From NCBI GenBank assembly GCA_026416955.1, contig JAOAEE010000022.1, positions 42,168-106,167 on the forward strand: DNA of 64,000 nt, given 5' to 3'. Below are positions 18,385-27,625 of the stretch, one piece after another. Position numbers and translations under genes: made by a program. A model generated the notes under the pieces. The model was not told where the DNA came from. It ran no database searches and saw only the letters and a program-made list of their open reading frames with translations. The DNA is from Ignavibacteria bacterium (GTDB lineage: Bacteria > Bacteroidota > Ignavibacteria > Kapaibacteriales > UBA2268). The stretch's first letter is position 1. The number at the start of each line of letters is the position of its first letter.

Positions 18385-19093
18385 TTAACACTGCAAGAGA
18401 AAGAACATTTGCACCATTTTCTTTGAGTACTTTCCCGCAATGAAACAAAGTTGAACCAGTTGTAATCACATCATCAACCAAAATGAAGTTTTTTCCAGCT
18501 ACTTCTTTGGTATTAGCAACAACAAATGCATTTTCTAAATTGTGAATCCTTTCATTAAGATTTAAGTTAGTTTGAGTTTTCGTATATATTTTTCTAATTA
18601 GTATATTTCGATTCATTGGAATACCAGTCACAGAACTAATTGCACTTCCAATTATTTCAGATTGATTAAAACCTCTTTCTCTTTTCCTTGCTGAATGAAT
18701 TGGGACTGGAAGAATACAGTGATAATTCATAGAAGCGTAATCTAGGTATTCCTTTATTAGATGTCCAAGTTTCGTCCCCAAAAAATACCCAAATTTCTTG
18801 AATTTGGAATATTTCAGCCAATGAACAATTTCGAGAAGTTGGTGATTTAACTCTGAATTGTAAAGAGAAAATGCAAAAATGTAAGGATTATTTTCTTTTC
18901 CAAAATGTAAATCTATTCTTTCTAAAACTAAACGAGGTTTTAAGGGTTTAGGTAAATTTTCCAAACAGTCTTTGCATAAGTGTTCTGATTCTTCGCTTGT
19001 AATATCGATAACCTTTTTGCAGACTACACAAATGGATGGAGCAACAAAAAAATTAAATGAATCGAACAATCTTTTAATTACTTTCGTTACCAA
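18374..19093 (-). CDS. ComF family phosphoribosyltransferase-like protein
   Basis: 239 residues. The N-terminal zinc-finger-like part is CVVCKKVIDITSEESEHLCKD (the next residue is C, giving CxxC ... CxxC). The C-terminal phosphoribosyltransferase fold has the PRPP loop ILVDDVITTGSTL, and RERGFNQSEIIG is typical of ComF. ComF proteins take part in natural transformation (processing of single-stranded DNA), though many are uncharacterised. The start is uncertain: the upstream part has no ATG, TTG 19093 would overlap the DoxX-like gene by 20 bases, and another TTG lies near 19069. The 3' end overlaps the convergent maltosyltransferase-like gene by 11 bases. Confidence 0.85.
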   Translation of the reverse strand: MVTKVIKRLFDSFNFFVAPSICVVCKKVIDITSEESEHLCKDCLENLPKPLKPRLVLERIDLHFGKENNPYIFAFSLYNSELNHQLLEIVHWLKYSKFKKFGYFLGTKLGHLIKEYLDYASMNYHCILPVPIHSARKRERGFNQSEIIGSAISSVTGIPMNRNILIRKIYTKTQTNLNLNERIHNLENAFVVANTKEVAGKNFILVDDVITTGSTLFHCGKVLKENGANVLSLAVLTTA

Positions 19094-19556
19094 CTTTTAT
19101 TATTTGGTCTTTAATAGATAATGTTTCTATACTATAGAAATTTTTTGGGAATAAGAAAGTCAAAAGATTTATGATTATCAGTCCAAGGTTTTCCAAAATT
19201 TTCCTTAAACCCACATATTCTATATGATGGGAAAAGCAGCCACAATTAATATTTAATCCTCGTGCCCAAGCAGAAAGAACTAACAATGTAAACGAAACTA
19301 AAAGAACTAAACTGACGAAAGATGTGGTCCTTAATCTTAAACCAAAAATTAAGAAAATACCAACAATTAGCTCCAACCAAGGGATAAAAATTGCAAATAT
19401 TTGAGAAAGGAAATCGGGAAATAATCTATAATTGCTAATTTCTTTGAAAAAGGAGGTAGGGTCAGCAATCTTTCCAATAGAAGCATAAATAAAAACCAAA
19501 CCCAATAATAAGCGAAAAATTACAGTAATAATTTCAACTAAACTTGTTCGTCTCAT
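19074..19556 (-). CDS. DoxX/MauE family membrane protein
   Basis: 160 residues with four predicted membrane helices: ITVIFRLLLGLVFIYASIGKI, IFAIFIPWLELIVGIFLIFG, FVSLVLLVSFTLLVLSAW and LENLGLIIINLLTFLF. The GKIADPTSFFKEISNYRL loop after helix 1 and the NCGCFS motif before the last helix are typical of the MauE/DoxX-like redox group. MauE helps make disulfides in methylamine dehydrogenase; in other bacteria such proteins are thought to pass electrons or thiols across the membrane. No thioredoxin-like partner is adjacent. It overlaps comF by up to 20 bases. Confidence 0.85.
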   Translation of the reverse strand: MRRTSLVEIITVIFRLLLGLVFIYASIGKIADPTSFFKEISNYRLFPDFLSQIFAIFIPWLELIVGIFLIFGLRLRTTSFVSLVLLVSFTLLVLSAWARGLNINCGCFSHHIEYVGLRKILENLGLIIINLLTFLFPKNFYSIETLSIKDQIIKVGNESN

Positions 19557-19616
19557 TTTTTTAATTTTTTTTACAAGTTATTAAACGAAATTTTGAAAAA
19601 TAAATTTTGAAATCAA

Positions 19617-20990
19617 ATGGCTATTGTAAGGTCGATTTCTGGTATTAGAGGCACAATCGGAGAAGGTTTTTCACCAAACGTAATTGCAAACTATGTCTCA
19701 GCTTTTTCTGAATTGCTTCCACAAGGCCCAGTGGTAATTGGCCGAGATGGTCGGCCCTCGGGCATTTGGGTAGAACAAATTTGTATCGGTACCCTACTTG
19801 CTATGAATCGTAAAGTGTTGAATGCTGGAATTGTTCCAACTCCTACTGTACAAATCCTTGTCGAAGAATTCAATACTTCGGGTGGAATTTCGATTACTGC
19901 TTCGCACAATACTGCTGAATGGAATGGGCTAAAATTTATTAAATCCGACGGAACTTTTTTTTCTCGATATGAAAATCAAAAAATTTTTGAAATTGTAGAT
20001 TTATTAGCTTTTAAATTCCCAGCTAATTTCACTACCCAAATTGATAATATCCAAAATCCTTACGAATATCATTTAAAAAGAATTTTCAACTTACCATTGT
20101 TTAAGGAAACAAATTTCTTAGATAGGATTAGAGGAAAAAAATTTAAGGTTGTATTCGATGCGAACAACTCTTCGGGTTCTAAAATCATACCAGAATTGCT
20201 TGAAAATCTTGGTTGTGATGTCATCAAAATTAATTGCGAATTAAATGGAATATTCGCACATCCCCCCGAACCGAATCCCGAAAATATTGTTAATATATCC
20301 AAAATAGTCTCCACAAAAAATGCAGATATTGGGTTCGTGGTAGACCCAGACGCCGACAGACTTGTAATTATCGATGAAAAAGGAAATCCCATTTGGGAAG
20401 AGTTAACTATTGCATTAGCTATTAATTCCATTGGTGAGTTCCTCGAATATTTTTATCCTAAAAGCAATAAAGTTGTTGTTAATTATTCAACCACACAAGT
20501 TGCTGAAATTGTTGCTAAGAAGTACGGATTAGATGTTTTACGTTCCCCTGTCGGTGAAATAAATGTAGTTGAAAGGATGAAAGAGCACGATGCGATTTTG
20601 GGTGGCGAAGGAAGTGGTGGTGTTATTCTACCACATTGCCACTATGGGAGGGATTCTTTGGTTGGTATTGTTTTGGTACTTTCCCTTCTTGCGAAGTATA
20701 ATAAACCGATATCAGAAATTATTAATGAATATCCAAAAGTATTTATGAAAAAGAATAAATACAGTATTAACTCAGACTTTGAGAATAAAATTGAGGAATT
20801 AGTAAATTCTCTTGGAATATCACTTTTAGACGTTAACACTGAAGATGGTTACAGAATGGACGGAGACTTCGGTTGGATACATATTAGAAAATCTAATACT
20901 GAACCTATTGCTAGAGTTATTTTTGAAACTAAAACACAAGAGGACTTTATCAAAGTAAACCGAATGATCAATGCTTTATTCGTGGAATAA
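19617..20990 (+). CDS. Phosphohexomutase (phosphoglucosamine/phosphomannomutase family)
   Basis: 457 residues, four-domain alpha-D-phosphohexomutase. The catalytic phosphoserine is in GISITASHNTAEWNG, the magnesium loop is DPDADRLVI, the sugar-recognition loop is GGEGSGGVILP, and the phosphate-binding loop is RKSNTEPIARVI. The start MAIVRSISGIRGTIGEGFSP is typical of GlmM-like enzymes of this group of bacteria, so glucosamine-6-P to glucosamine-1-P for cell-wall UDP-GlcNAc is likely. The GEGSGGV loop also occurs in phosphomannomutases, so I leave the symbol empty. It heads an apparent operon with cinA (3-base gap) and tsaD (overlap). Confidence 0.88.
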   Translation: MAIVRSISGIRGTIGEGFSPNVIANYVSAFSELLPQGPVVIGRDGRPSGIWVEQICIGTLLAMNRKVLNAGIVPTPTVQILVEEFNTSGGISITASHNTAEWNGLKFIKSDGTFFSRYENQKIFEIVDLLAFKFPANFTTQIDNIQNPYEYHLKRIFNLPLFKETNFLDRIRGKKFKVVFDANNSSGSKIIPELLENLGCDVIKINCELNGIFAHPPEPNPENIVNISKIVSTKNADIGFVVDPDADRLVIIDEKGNPIWEELTIALAINSIGEFLEYFYPKSNKVVVNYSTTQVAEIVAKKYGLDVLRSPVGEINVVERMKEHDAILGGEGSGGVILPHCHYGRDSLVGIVLVLSLLAKYNKPISEIINEYPKVFMKKNKYSINSDFENKIEELVNSLGISLLDVNTEDGYRMDGDFGWIHIRKSNTEPIARVIFETKTQEDFIKVNRMINALFVE

Positions 20991-20993
20991 ACT

Positions 20994-22253
20994 ATGTTGA
21001 AGGTATCAATTTTAACTGTTGGAGATGAGATTTTAATTGGTCAAATTGTTAACTCCAATGCTTCTTGGATATCACAAAAATGTATTGAAACAGGAGCATC
21101 TATTATTGAACATAGAACAGTGGGTGATGTTGAAGAAGAAATCATTCAAGCAGTTTATGACTTGCAAAAGAAAAGTGATATTGTACTTATAACTGGGGGT
21201 TTGGGTCCTACAATCGATGACCTAACCAAACCCTCTCTTACTAAGTATTTCAATGATGAATTAGTTTTTGATGAGCAAGTCTTTGAATGGATAAAAGATT
21301 TTTTCTTCAAACGAGGGCAAACAGAAATATCTGAAAGAAATAAAAACCTTGCATATGTCCCAAGAAGTTGTAAACCTTTAAAGAACGAATTTGGAACTGC
21401 CCCAGGGATGCTTTTTGAACAAGATGGAAAGATAATAGTCTCTATGCCAGGGGTGCCAAAAGAAATGCAATTCATAATGAACCAATATGTTCTTCCATTA
21501 ATAAAAGACAAAATCACAAAAGAAAATTGCCTAACAAATCATTATTGTGTTTTACAAACTTGTGGTATACCAGAAAGTGTTATTGCCGACAAATTAATTG
21601 GTATTGACAAAGAATTTAGTGACGTAAAAATAGCATTCTTACCTTCTTACAAAGGGGTACGACTTCGTTTACAAACAGAAAACTTACCACTAAGCATTGC
21701 ATGTGAAAGAATAGACCAAATAAAAAACGTTTTATACAAAAGAATCGGTGATTATATTTATGGCGAAGGAGAAATTTCTCTTTCAGAGGTAATTGGTAAA
21801 ATGTTAATCGACAGGAACGAAACGGTTGCTGTCGCCGAATCTTGTACCGGCGGCCTTCTGGGAAGTGAATTTACAAAAATATCTGGTAGTTCAAAATACT
21901 TTATTGGAGGTATTATTTCATACAGTAATGATGTCAAAATAAACACTTTAGGTGTAAACAAAAATACCATTGATAAATTTGGTGCGGTTAGTGAAGAGAC
22001 CGCAATTGAAATGGCAAAGAATGTTAGGATCTTATTAAATACAACATATGGACTAAGCATTACTGGTGTTGCTGGTCCCACTGGTGGAACTCCAAATAAA
22101 CCAGTTGGTACAGTATGGATTGGTTTTTCTTCCCCAACAACCACTTTTGCAAAAAGATACCAGTTCGGTGGAGACCGTGAAATAAATCGTGAAAGAAGCG
22201 TTTATTCTGCTCTTACACTACTTTATTTCCAACTTAAAGGGCTAAGTATATGA
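20994..22253 (+). CDS. cinA: CinA family protein (nicotinamide mononucleotide deamidase-type)
   Basis: 419 residues with two domains. The N-terminal MoCF/COG1058 domain (about 1-170) has TVGDEILIGQIVNSN and ITGGLGPTIDDLTK. The C-terminal CinA deamidase domain (about 255-415) has AVAESCTGGLLG, IGGIISYSNDVK, ITGVAGPTGGTPNKPVGTVW and the final VYSALTLLY. Family knowledge: the C-terminal domain hydrolyses NMN in pyridine nucleotide recycling, and the N-terminal domain may act on ADP-ribose-like substrates. The gene overlaps tsaD by 4 bases, so translation is coupled. Confidence 0.95.
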   Translation: MLKVSILTVGDEILIGQIVNSNASWISQKCIETGASIIEHRTVGDVEEEIIQAVYDLQKKSDIVLITGGLGPTIDDLTKPSLTKYFNDELVFDEQVFEWIKDFFFKRGQTEISERNKNLAYVPRSCKPLKNEFGTAPGMLFEQDGKIIVSMPGVPKEMQFIMNQYVLPLIKDKITKENCLTNHYCVLQTCGIPESVIADKLIGIDKEFSDVKIAFLPSYKGVRLRLQTENLPLSIACERIDQIKNVLYKRIGDYIYGEGEISLSEVIGKMLIDRNETVAVAESCTGGLLGSEFTKISGSSKYFIGGIISYSNDVKINTLGVNKNTIDKFGAVSEETAIEMAKNVRILLNTTYGLSITGVAGPTGGTPNKPVGTVWIGFSSPTTTFAKRYQFGGDREINRERSVYSALTLLYFQLKGLSI

Positions 22254-23272
22254 AAATACTTGGAATCGAAACATCTTGCGATGAAACATCAGCTGCCGTT
22301 GTTTCAAACGGTGCAACATTAAGCAATGTAATTTCTTCTCAAACTGTGCACAATTACTTTGGGGGTGTTGTTCCAGAAATTGCTTCAAGAATTCACATTC
22401 AAATTATCTCCAAAGTAGTTAAAGATGCTCTTAATAAAGCAAATACTACTATTGAAGGGATAGACGGTATTTCTGTTACATTTCAACCCGGATTAATTGG
22501 CTCGTTGGTTGTTGGAACCAACTTTGCAAAAGCATTATCGCTACGATATAATAAACCTATAATTCCTATAGACCATATAGAAGGGCATATTTACTCGGGT
22601 TTCCTCGAAGGATTAGATATAGAGTTTCCTTTCATTACTCTTGTTGTGAGTGGAGGCCACACAGCAATTTTCGTTGTTAAATCTTTCAACGATTTTGAAA
22701 TGATTGGTGCAACAAGAGATGATGCTGCTGGTGAAGCTTTTGATAAGATTGGAAAATTGCTTGGTTTGGGTTATCCAGCAGGTCCTTTAATTGACAAACT
22801 GGCAAAAAATGGTAATCCACATAAATACCACTTTCCACGTGGGCTAATTTCTTCCGATGATTACGACTTTAGTTTTAGTGGTCTAAAAACTGCTGTAAGA
22901 TATTTCATTCAAAAAACTTTCAATGGTAGCGTCCCAGAAAATGAACTCGCAGACCTATGTGCCTCTGTACAAGAGGCCATTGTTGAAGTACTTATTGTAA
23001 AATCACAAAAAGCTATTGAAAAGTTAGGAATTAATACTTTAGTTATCGCAGGTGGAGTATCAGCAAATTCAAGGCTTAGAGAATTAGCTGCAGACACATT
23101 TAGTAAAAAAGGAATAAAACTAATTATCCCTAAAATACAATATTGTATGGACAATGCTGCAATGATTGCTATCTTAGGGGAATTTAAACTGATTGAAAAA
23201 AACGAAAGTTTCAATTTTTTCGACTATTCGTTTAAAGCAAATCCAACACCTAAAAGGTCAAAAAATAGATAA
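22250..23272 (+). CDS. tsaD: tRNA N6-adenosine threonylcarbamoyltransferase
   Basis: 340 residues. ASKHA-fold protein that transfers the threonylcarbamoyl group to A37 of ANN-decoding tRNAs, with TsaB and TsaE (not in this window). The start MKILGIETSCDETSAAVV is diagnostic. The metal ligands H109 and H113 lie in IDHIEGHI, the nucleotide loop is VVSGGHTAIF, and the later motif is VIAGGVSANSRLRE followed by CMDNAAMIA. The 3' end abuts the convergent TIG/SUMF1 gene with no spacer. Confidence 0.97.
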   Translation: MKILGIETSCDETSAAVVSNGATLSNVISSQTVHNYFGGVVPEIASRIHIQIISKVVKDALNKANTTIEGIDGISVTFQPGLIGSLVVGTNFAKALSLRYNKPIIPIDHIEGHIYSGFLEGLDIEFPFITLVVSGGHTAIFVVKSFNDFEMIGATRDDAAGEAFDKIGKLLGLGYPAGPLIDKLAKNGNPHKYHFPRGLISSDDYDFSFSGLKTAVRYFIQKTFNGSVPENELADLCASVQEAIVEVLIVKSQKAIEKLGINTLVIAGGVSANSRLRELAADTFSKKGIKLIIPKIQYCMDNAAMIAILGEFKLIEKNESFNFFDYSFKANPTPKRSKNR

Positions 23273-24352
23273 TTATCTTTGAGCATTACGAACAACTCTA
23301 AATCCGAAATTGGTTTTTTGGTCTTCTGGAAATTGTCGACTACTTGATCGACCAAAAGTAGTACCTTTTTGCCAGCAACCACCTCTTACAACCCTATTTT
23401 TCCCAGTGTAAGGTCCTCTTGGATTAACTCTTGGTGATTTTTCGTAGTAAAATGGGTCGAACCAATCCCAGCACCACTCCCAAGCGTTTCCATGCATATC
23501 GTAAATTCCCCAAGAATTAGGATATTTTTCCCCCACCGGGTGTGGTTTCATTCCAGAATTTACATCGAACCAGCCCATTTCAAGGGGATTTCCAGTGCCA
23601 GCAAAGTCACCCACAGAACCTGCTCGACAAGCATATTCCCATTCTGCCTCTGTAGGTAAACGAAAACCATTTGCATTTGTATCGAAATAAACTGCTTCAC
23701 CCCCAAAGATGTAGCAAGTATCCAAATTCATTAACTTTGAAAGCCTGTTGCAAAAAATCAAGGTCTCCACCCAATCAACGTTCATAACAGGAAGTTTTTC
23801 CCCTACGAATTGACTTGGGTTACTATCCATAATTGTCAACCATTGCTTTTGGGTAATTTCGTATTTAGAAATATAAAAACTTTGTGTTAAATGTACCTCG
23901 TGTACTGGTTGTTCGTAACCTAAACCAGTTTTGGAACCCATAAGAAAAACTCCACTTGGGATTTTAACCAAATCGATTTTTGGATAAGGTAAATAATTTA
24001 AAGTTAGCTTATTGCTAGTGTCTTTACCAATTGTTACAAAAATTTTACCTTTAAAAAAATTCTTTGGAGCAATGAACTGGATAAAACTATTATTCCACTT
24101 TATGCAATTTTTAGAGTCAATCAAAAGAAATGTATCCACAAATATGAAAGAAGAATCGCTTTTTAAACCCAAGTTTTCCCCATAAATAGTCACAACGTCG
24201 AATGGGAAAATACTATCCGGCTTAATTTCATATAATTTAGGTTTTATTCCAAAAGAAGTATTATTCAAACCATTTTCATCTTTACATTTAAAGACTAAAA
24301 GGGATGCAAAAATCGAAAAAAGTAATAAAATTTTAAATTTTCGATAAAGCAT
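23273..24352 (-). CDS. Lipoprotein with IPT/TIG domain and SUMF1 (formylglycine-enzyme-like) domain
   Basis: 359 residues from ATG 24352. A hydrophobic N-terminus ends in LLVFKC, a slightly atypical lipobox. Residues about 38-125 (KPDSIFPFDVVTIYGENLG onwards) look like an IPT/TIG immunoglobulin-like domain. Residues about 130-357 are a SUMF1/FGE-sulfatase fold: SGVFLMGS, YEITQKQWLTIM, FRLPTEAEWEYACRAG, DMHGNAWEWCWDWF and RVVRGGCW. The C-terminal cysteine pair that true formylglycine-generating enzymes use is not visible, so it is probably a C-type-lectin-like or GldK/J-like structural protein. ATGs at 24364 and 24388 are possible. It overlaps the aminotransferase gene by 20 bases. Confidence 0.85.
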   Translation of the reverse strand: MLYRKFKILLLFSIFASLLVFKCKDENGLNNTSFGIKPKLYEIKPDSIFPFDVVTIYGENLGLKSDSSFIFVDTFLLIDSKNCIKWNNSFIQFIAPKNFFKGKIFVTIGKDTSNKLTLNYLPYPKIDLVKIPSGVFLMGSKTGLGYEQPVHEVHLTQSFYISKYEITQKQWLTIMDSNPSQFVGEKLPVMNVDWVETLIFCNRLSKLMNLDTCYIFGGEAVYFDTNANGFRLPTEAEWEYACRAGSVGDFAGTGNPLEMGWFDVNSGMKPHPVGEKYPNSWGIYDMHGNAWEWCWDWFDPFYYEKSPRVNPRGPYTGKNRVVRGGCWQKGTTFGRSSSRQFPEDQKTNFGFRVVRNAQR

Positions 24353-25508
24353 TTTTGAGACCATTATAAAACAAATCAACATCCTCATTATTTATTATCA
24401 AAGGTGGTACAATCCTTAAGACATTCTTGGAAGTTGCGTTAGTTATAATCCTTTCCTCCAATAATTTTTCCACCAAAATAATTGCATCAAAAGTCAATAG
24501 CAGACCACACATAAGCCCTTTTCCTCTTACTTCCTTTACATAAGATGGAAATTCATTTTTAATCAACTCTAATTTTTCCCATAAGTACCTCGAAACCTCC
24601 AAAATGTGTGGTATCAAATCCGGGTAAATAATTTCCAAAGTAGCAAGCCCAGCGGCACAAGAAACAGGATTACCACCAAATGTCGTTCCATGCATTCCTT
24701 TTTCAAAAATATGTTGTAAATTACTCTGGACAAGAATAGCTCCAAGGGGTAGCCCCCCACCAAAGCCTTTTGCAACAGTAACAATATCTGGCTTAACAAA
24801 ATAATGTTCAAAGGCAAAAAGCTTTCCAGTACGGAACATACCCGATTGAATCTCATCGGCAACAATCAAAAAATTATACTTACTTTTCAATTCCCATAAC
24901 ATTTCAACAAATTCTTTCGAAACTTTCTGTAAACCCCCTTCTCCTTGAATAAATTCTATAAAAACACCGGCAGTTTCAGAATCTATTGAATTATTCAATG
25001 CATTTATATCGTTGAAATTAATTATAGAAATATTATCAAGAAATGGTCCCATCAATTCTTTGTAGTGAGGTTTATCCATTAACGACAAACTTCCATAAGT
25101 ACGTCCGTGGAATCCACCAGAAAAAGATATAATCTTTCTTTTGTTCCTTAAATTTCCCCATCTTCTAACTATCTTCAAAGCACCTTCGATTGCTTCTGTC
25201 CCTGAGTTAGTGTAGAACAAACGGTCATACCCAGCAATTTCAAGAAACTTAGAAGCATATTCAATTTGGATATCTTGATAAAAATAATTAGAGATATGCA
25301 TATATCGGGAAATTTGCTTCTCGATTGCAGAAATCACTTTGGAATGGGAATGACCAACAACATTTACTGCAATTCCACTCAGAAAGTCCAAGTATTCAGT
25401 TCCAAATTTATCGTATATTCTTGACCCCTTGGCGTTTTCAATAACTATTGGAAATCGCTTATAGGTTTGAAGAAACTTACTTTGTTCAATCTCGATATAA
25501 TTTACCAT
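24333..25508 (-). CDS. argD: Class III aminotransferase, acetylornithine aminotransferase-like
   Basis: 391 residues from ATG 25508; a GTG lies two codons upstream. It is a fold-type I PLP enzyme. Motifs: YLDFLSGIAVNVVGHSHSKV, FYTNSGTEAIEGALKIVRRW, GGFHGRTYGSLSL, FIEFIQGEGGLQ, LIVADEIQSGMFRTGK and the PLP lysine in TVAKGFGGGLPLGA. This set fits ArgD/succinyl-ornithine-type enzymes of arginine or lysine synthesis, but other omega-aminotransferases share it, and no other arg genes lie nearby, so the symbol is tentative. A TAATTTTG box (25528-25535) is 20 bases upstream. Confidence 0.82.
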   Translation of the reverse strand: MVNYIEIEQSKFLQTYKRFPIVIENAKGSRIYDKFGTEYLDFLSGIAVNVVGHSHSKVISAIEKQISRYMHISNYFYQDIQIEYASKFLEIAGYDRLFYTNSGTEAIEGALKIVRRWGNLRNKRKIISFSGGFHGRTYGSLSLMDKPHYKELMGPFLDNISIINFNDINALNNSIDSETAGVFIEFIQGEGGLQKVSKEFVEMLWELKSKYNFLIVADEIQSGMFRTGKLFAFEHYFVKPDIVTVAKGFGGGLPLGAILVQSNLQHIFEKGMHGTTFGGNPVSCAAGLATLEIIYPDLIPHILEVSRYLWEKLELIKNEFPSYVKEVRGKGLMCGLLLTFDAIILVEKLLEERIITNATSKNVLRIVPPLIINNEDVDLFYNGLKNALSKI

Positions 25509-25527
25509 ACTCACTAATATTAAAAAA

Positions 25528-25535
25528 CAAAATTA
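25528..25535 (-). promoter_or_regulatory. Putative -7 box of the ArgD-like gene
   Basis: Minus-strand TAATTTTG, 20 bases before ATG 25508. Confidence 0.35.
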
Positions 25536-25569
25536 GTTAAACCTTGCAATAAATTTTAATACTCTTTTT

Positions 25570-26478
25570 CTACTTTGAGTCACCTATGATAAATGGTGGC
25601 GCACTTTTACCACCTAAAATAATAATTTTTGAATTTGGGGAATTAACTAATTCTTTTTGGACCTTTATCAATTCAAATTGGAGAACTTTTTCGGTCAATC
25701 CCGAATTAATTATCCTCTGGGCATCTGCAATTCCCTGTGCTTCAACTCGCTTTCTTTCAGCCTCTTGTCTTTCTTTTTGAAGAACAAATTCCATTCTCTG
25801 TGCTTCTTGAACAGCGGTAATCTTTCTTTCAATACTTTCCTTTACAGATTGAGGAAGCGTAATATTACGAACCAACAACCTTTCTAACACAATTCCTCTT
25901 TTTTGAAATTCGTCGTAAATTTTCTCGCGTATCCTATGTTCAAATTCCTCTCTTTTATCGGAAAAAAGGGAAATAGCATCGTAATAAGTAGCACTTTCAC
26001 GAATTCCAGTTCGTGTAATAGGTCGAATTATCTTGTCTTGATAATTTAATCCTATCTCACGATAAATTTTAGGTGCTTGTTCTGGAAGAATTCTATATAA
26101 GACTGTTAGGTCAATAGTTACTTCCAATCCATCCCTGCTAAGAACTCGAATTGCATCATCTTGCTCTCTTCCAGCTTCGTCTGTATGCCCGCTCATTGTA
26201 TAATTTTGCGTTTGTATAGACATTTCACGAATATCAACAAAAGGATTAACAAAATTTAGTCCTTCGTAAAGAACTTTAGGTTGAACTTTACCAAACAATA
26301 TTTGTACACCTACATTACCAGCATCAATTTGACGAAGAGTAGAGGTAAGAAAACCAACAAAAGCTAGTATAATACTCACAAAAATTAATGTTCTTCTGAA
26401 ACGACCCAAACCAACATTTGGTTTTAAAACAAAAACACTAAAACCTAGTAACATTAGACCAATTATTAAAAAAATCAT
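25570..26478 (-). CDS. Prohibitin/SPFH family membrane protein
   Basis: 302 residues. Two hydrophobic segments at the N-terminus (MIFLIIGLMLLGFSVFVL and LIFVSIILAFVGFLTS) are followed by an SPFH/band-7 domain: VDAGNVGVQ-like IDAGNVGVQILFGKV, GLNFVNPFVDIREMSIQTQ and LSRDGLEVTIDLTVLYRI. A long charged coiled coil (VQEAQRMEFVLQKERQEAER) and a short tail with IIILGGK follow. Prohibitin-like proteins form ring scaffolds in the inner membrane and often affect FtsH-type proteolysis. It lies 18 bases downstream of the AcuI-like gene on the same strand. Confidence 0.9.
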   Translation of the reverse strand: MIFLIIGLMLLGFSVFVLKPNVGLGRFRRTLIFVSIILAFVGFLTSTLRQIDAGNVGVQILFGKVQPKVLYEGLNFVNPFVDIREMSIQTQNYTMSGHTDEAGREQDDAIRVLSRDGLEVTIDLTVLYRILPEQAPKIYREIGLNYQDKIIRPITRTGIRESATYYDAISLFSDKREEFEHRIREKIYDEFQKRGIVLERLLVRNITLPQSVKESIERKITAVQEAQRMEFVLQKERQEAERKRVEAQGIADAQRIINSGLTEKVLQFELIKVQKELVNSPNSKIIILGGKSAPPFIIGDSK

Positions 26479-26496
26479 AAAAGTCCTCCTAAATTT

Positions 26497-27492
26497 TTAC
26501 CAAAGTTTTACAACAACTTTTCCAACTTGTTGACCATTTAAAATTTTATCAATTTCATCATTTATTGAATCTAATGGAACTTCTCGCCAAATTCCATCGA
26601 AATTAATTTTCCAATCGCTTGCAAGATGGTCCCATATTCTTAACCTCTTTGGCATTTTTGTTTCTGCAGAATCAATACCTACTAACGAAACACCCCGAAG
26701 AATAAAAGGATACACAGTAAGACTTAGCTTTTCACTTTCGACAAGGCCTACTGCAGCGACTACTCCATCATAGTCCGTTGACCGAATCGCAGTAGAAAGT
26801 GTATTTCCCCCTACATTATCAATAACCCCAATCCATTTTCTTGGTAAAAGAGGTTTATTAGTAGTATCGAAAATTTCTGACCTATGAATTACTTCTTTCG
26901 CGCCTAAATTTTTAAGGAAATCGATTTTGTCCAATTTCCCAGTTGAAGCAACAACATAATAGCCGAGTTTAGATAAAATAGCCACAGAAAGGGAACCAAC
27001 TCCTCCGGTTGCCCCAGTAACAAGGATTTTACCATCTTTTGGTTCAATGCCTTTTTCCATAAAAGCATTTACACATAACCCTGCAGTAAAACCTGCGGTT
27101 CCATAAATCATTGATTCTTGAAGTGTTAAACCACGAGGTAAAGGAACAACCCAATCCACTGGCACTCTTATGTATTGTCCAAATCCACCAGAGGTATTCA
27201 TTCCTAAATCATAACCCGTTACAATTACTTCATCTCCCACCCTAAATTTATCTGTGTTAGATTCCACAACTATTCCAGCTGCATCTACCCCAGGAGTATG
27301 AGGATAATACCTTGTAATTCCTTTGTGTCCATTTGCGGAAAGAGCATCTTTATAATTTAAAGAGGAAAACAAAACTTTAATTAATACATCCCCATCAGGA
27401 AGTTCAGAAATTTTTTTCCCCCCTATATTTCTTTCAAACACGTTTTGTGCAACTTCTTTAACAATTAAGGCACGAAATATAATATTTTCCAT
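26497..27492 (-). CDS. Zinc-free MDR oxidoreductase, YhdH/AcuI family
   Basis: 331 residues. Medium-chain dehydrogenase/reductase without the structural zinc cysteines. Family wording: LFSSLNYKDALSANG, HTPGVDAAGIVVES, VIVTGYDLGMNTSGGF, YGTAGFTAGLC, the NADPH loop VTGATGGVGSLSVAILSKLGY and VGLVESEKLSLTVYPFILRG. AcuI reduces acryloyl-CoA to propionyl-CoA with NADPH; YhdH homologues have the same activity. It could clear toxic acryloyl-CoA formed during amino acid or propionate metabolism. A TAATTTTG box lies at 27540-27547, 48 bases upstream. Confidence 0.88.
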   Translation of the reverse strand: MENIIFRALIVKEVAQNVFERNIGGKKISELPDGDVLIKVLFSSLNYKDALSANGHKGITRYYPHTPGVDAAGIVVESNTDKFRVGDEVIVTGYDLGMNTSGGFGQYIRVPVDWVVPLPRGLTLQESMIYGTAGFTAGLCVNAFMEKGIEPKDGKILVTGATGGVGSLSVAILSKLGYYVVASTGKLDKIDFLKNLGAKEVIHRSEIFDTTNKPLLPRKWIGVIDNVGGNTLSTAIRSTDYDGVVAAVGLVESEKLSLTVYPFILRGVSLVGIDSAETKMPKRLRIWDHLASDWKINFDGIWREVPLDSINDEIDKILNGQQVGKVVVKLW

Positions 27493-27539
27493 ATTCTAGT
27501 AAACATTACTGGATATTAATCAATAAAAACGAGTAAAAA

Positions 27540-27547
27540 CAAAATTA
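27540..27547 (-). promoter_or_regulatory. Putative -7 box of the AcuI-like gene
   Basis: Minus-strand TAATTTTG, 48 bases before ATG 27492; the longer leader makes it less sure. Confidence 0.25.
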
Positions 27548-27625
27548 TTACAAATTTGAGATTTGCTTTTGTTGTGATGCACTTTGTTTTTACTTTGTAA
27601 TTTCTTAACAATAAGGAAATAATTA

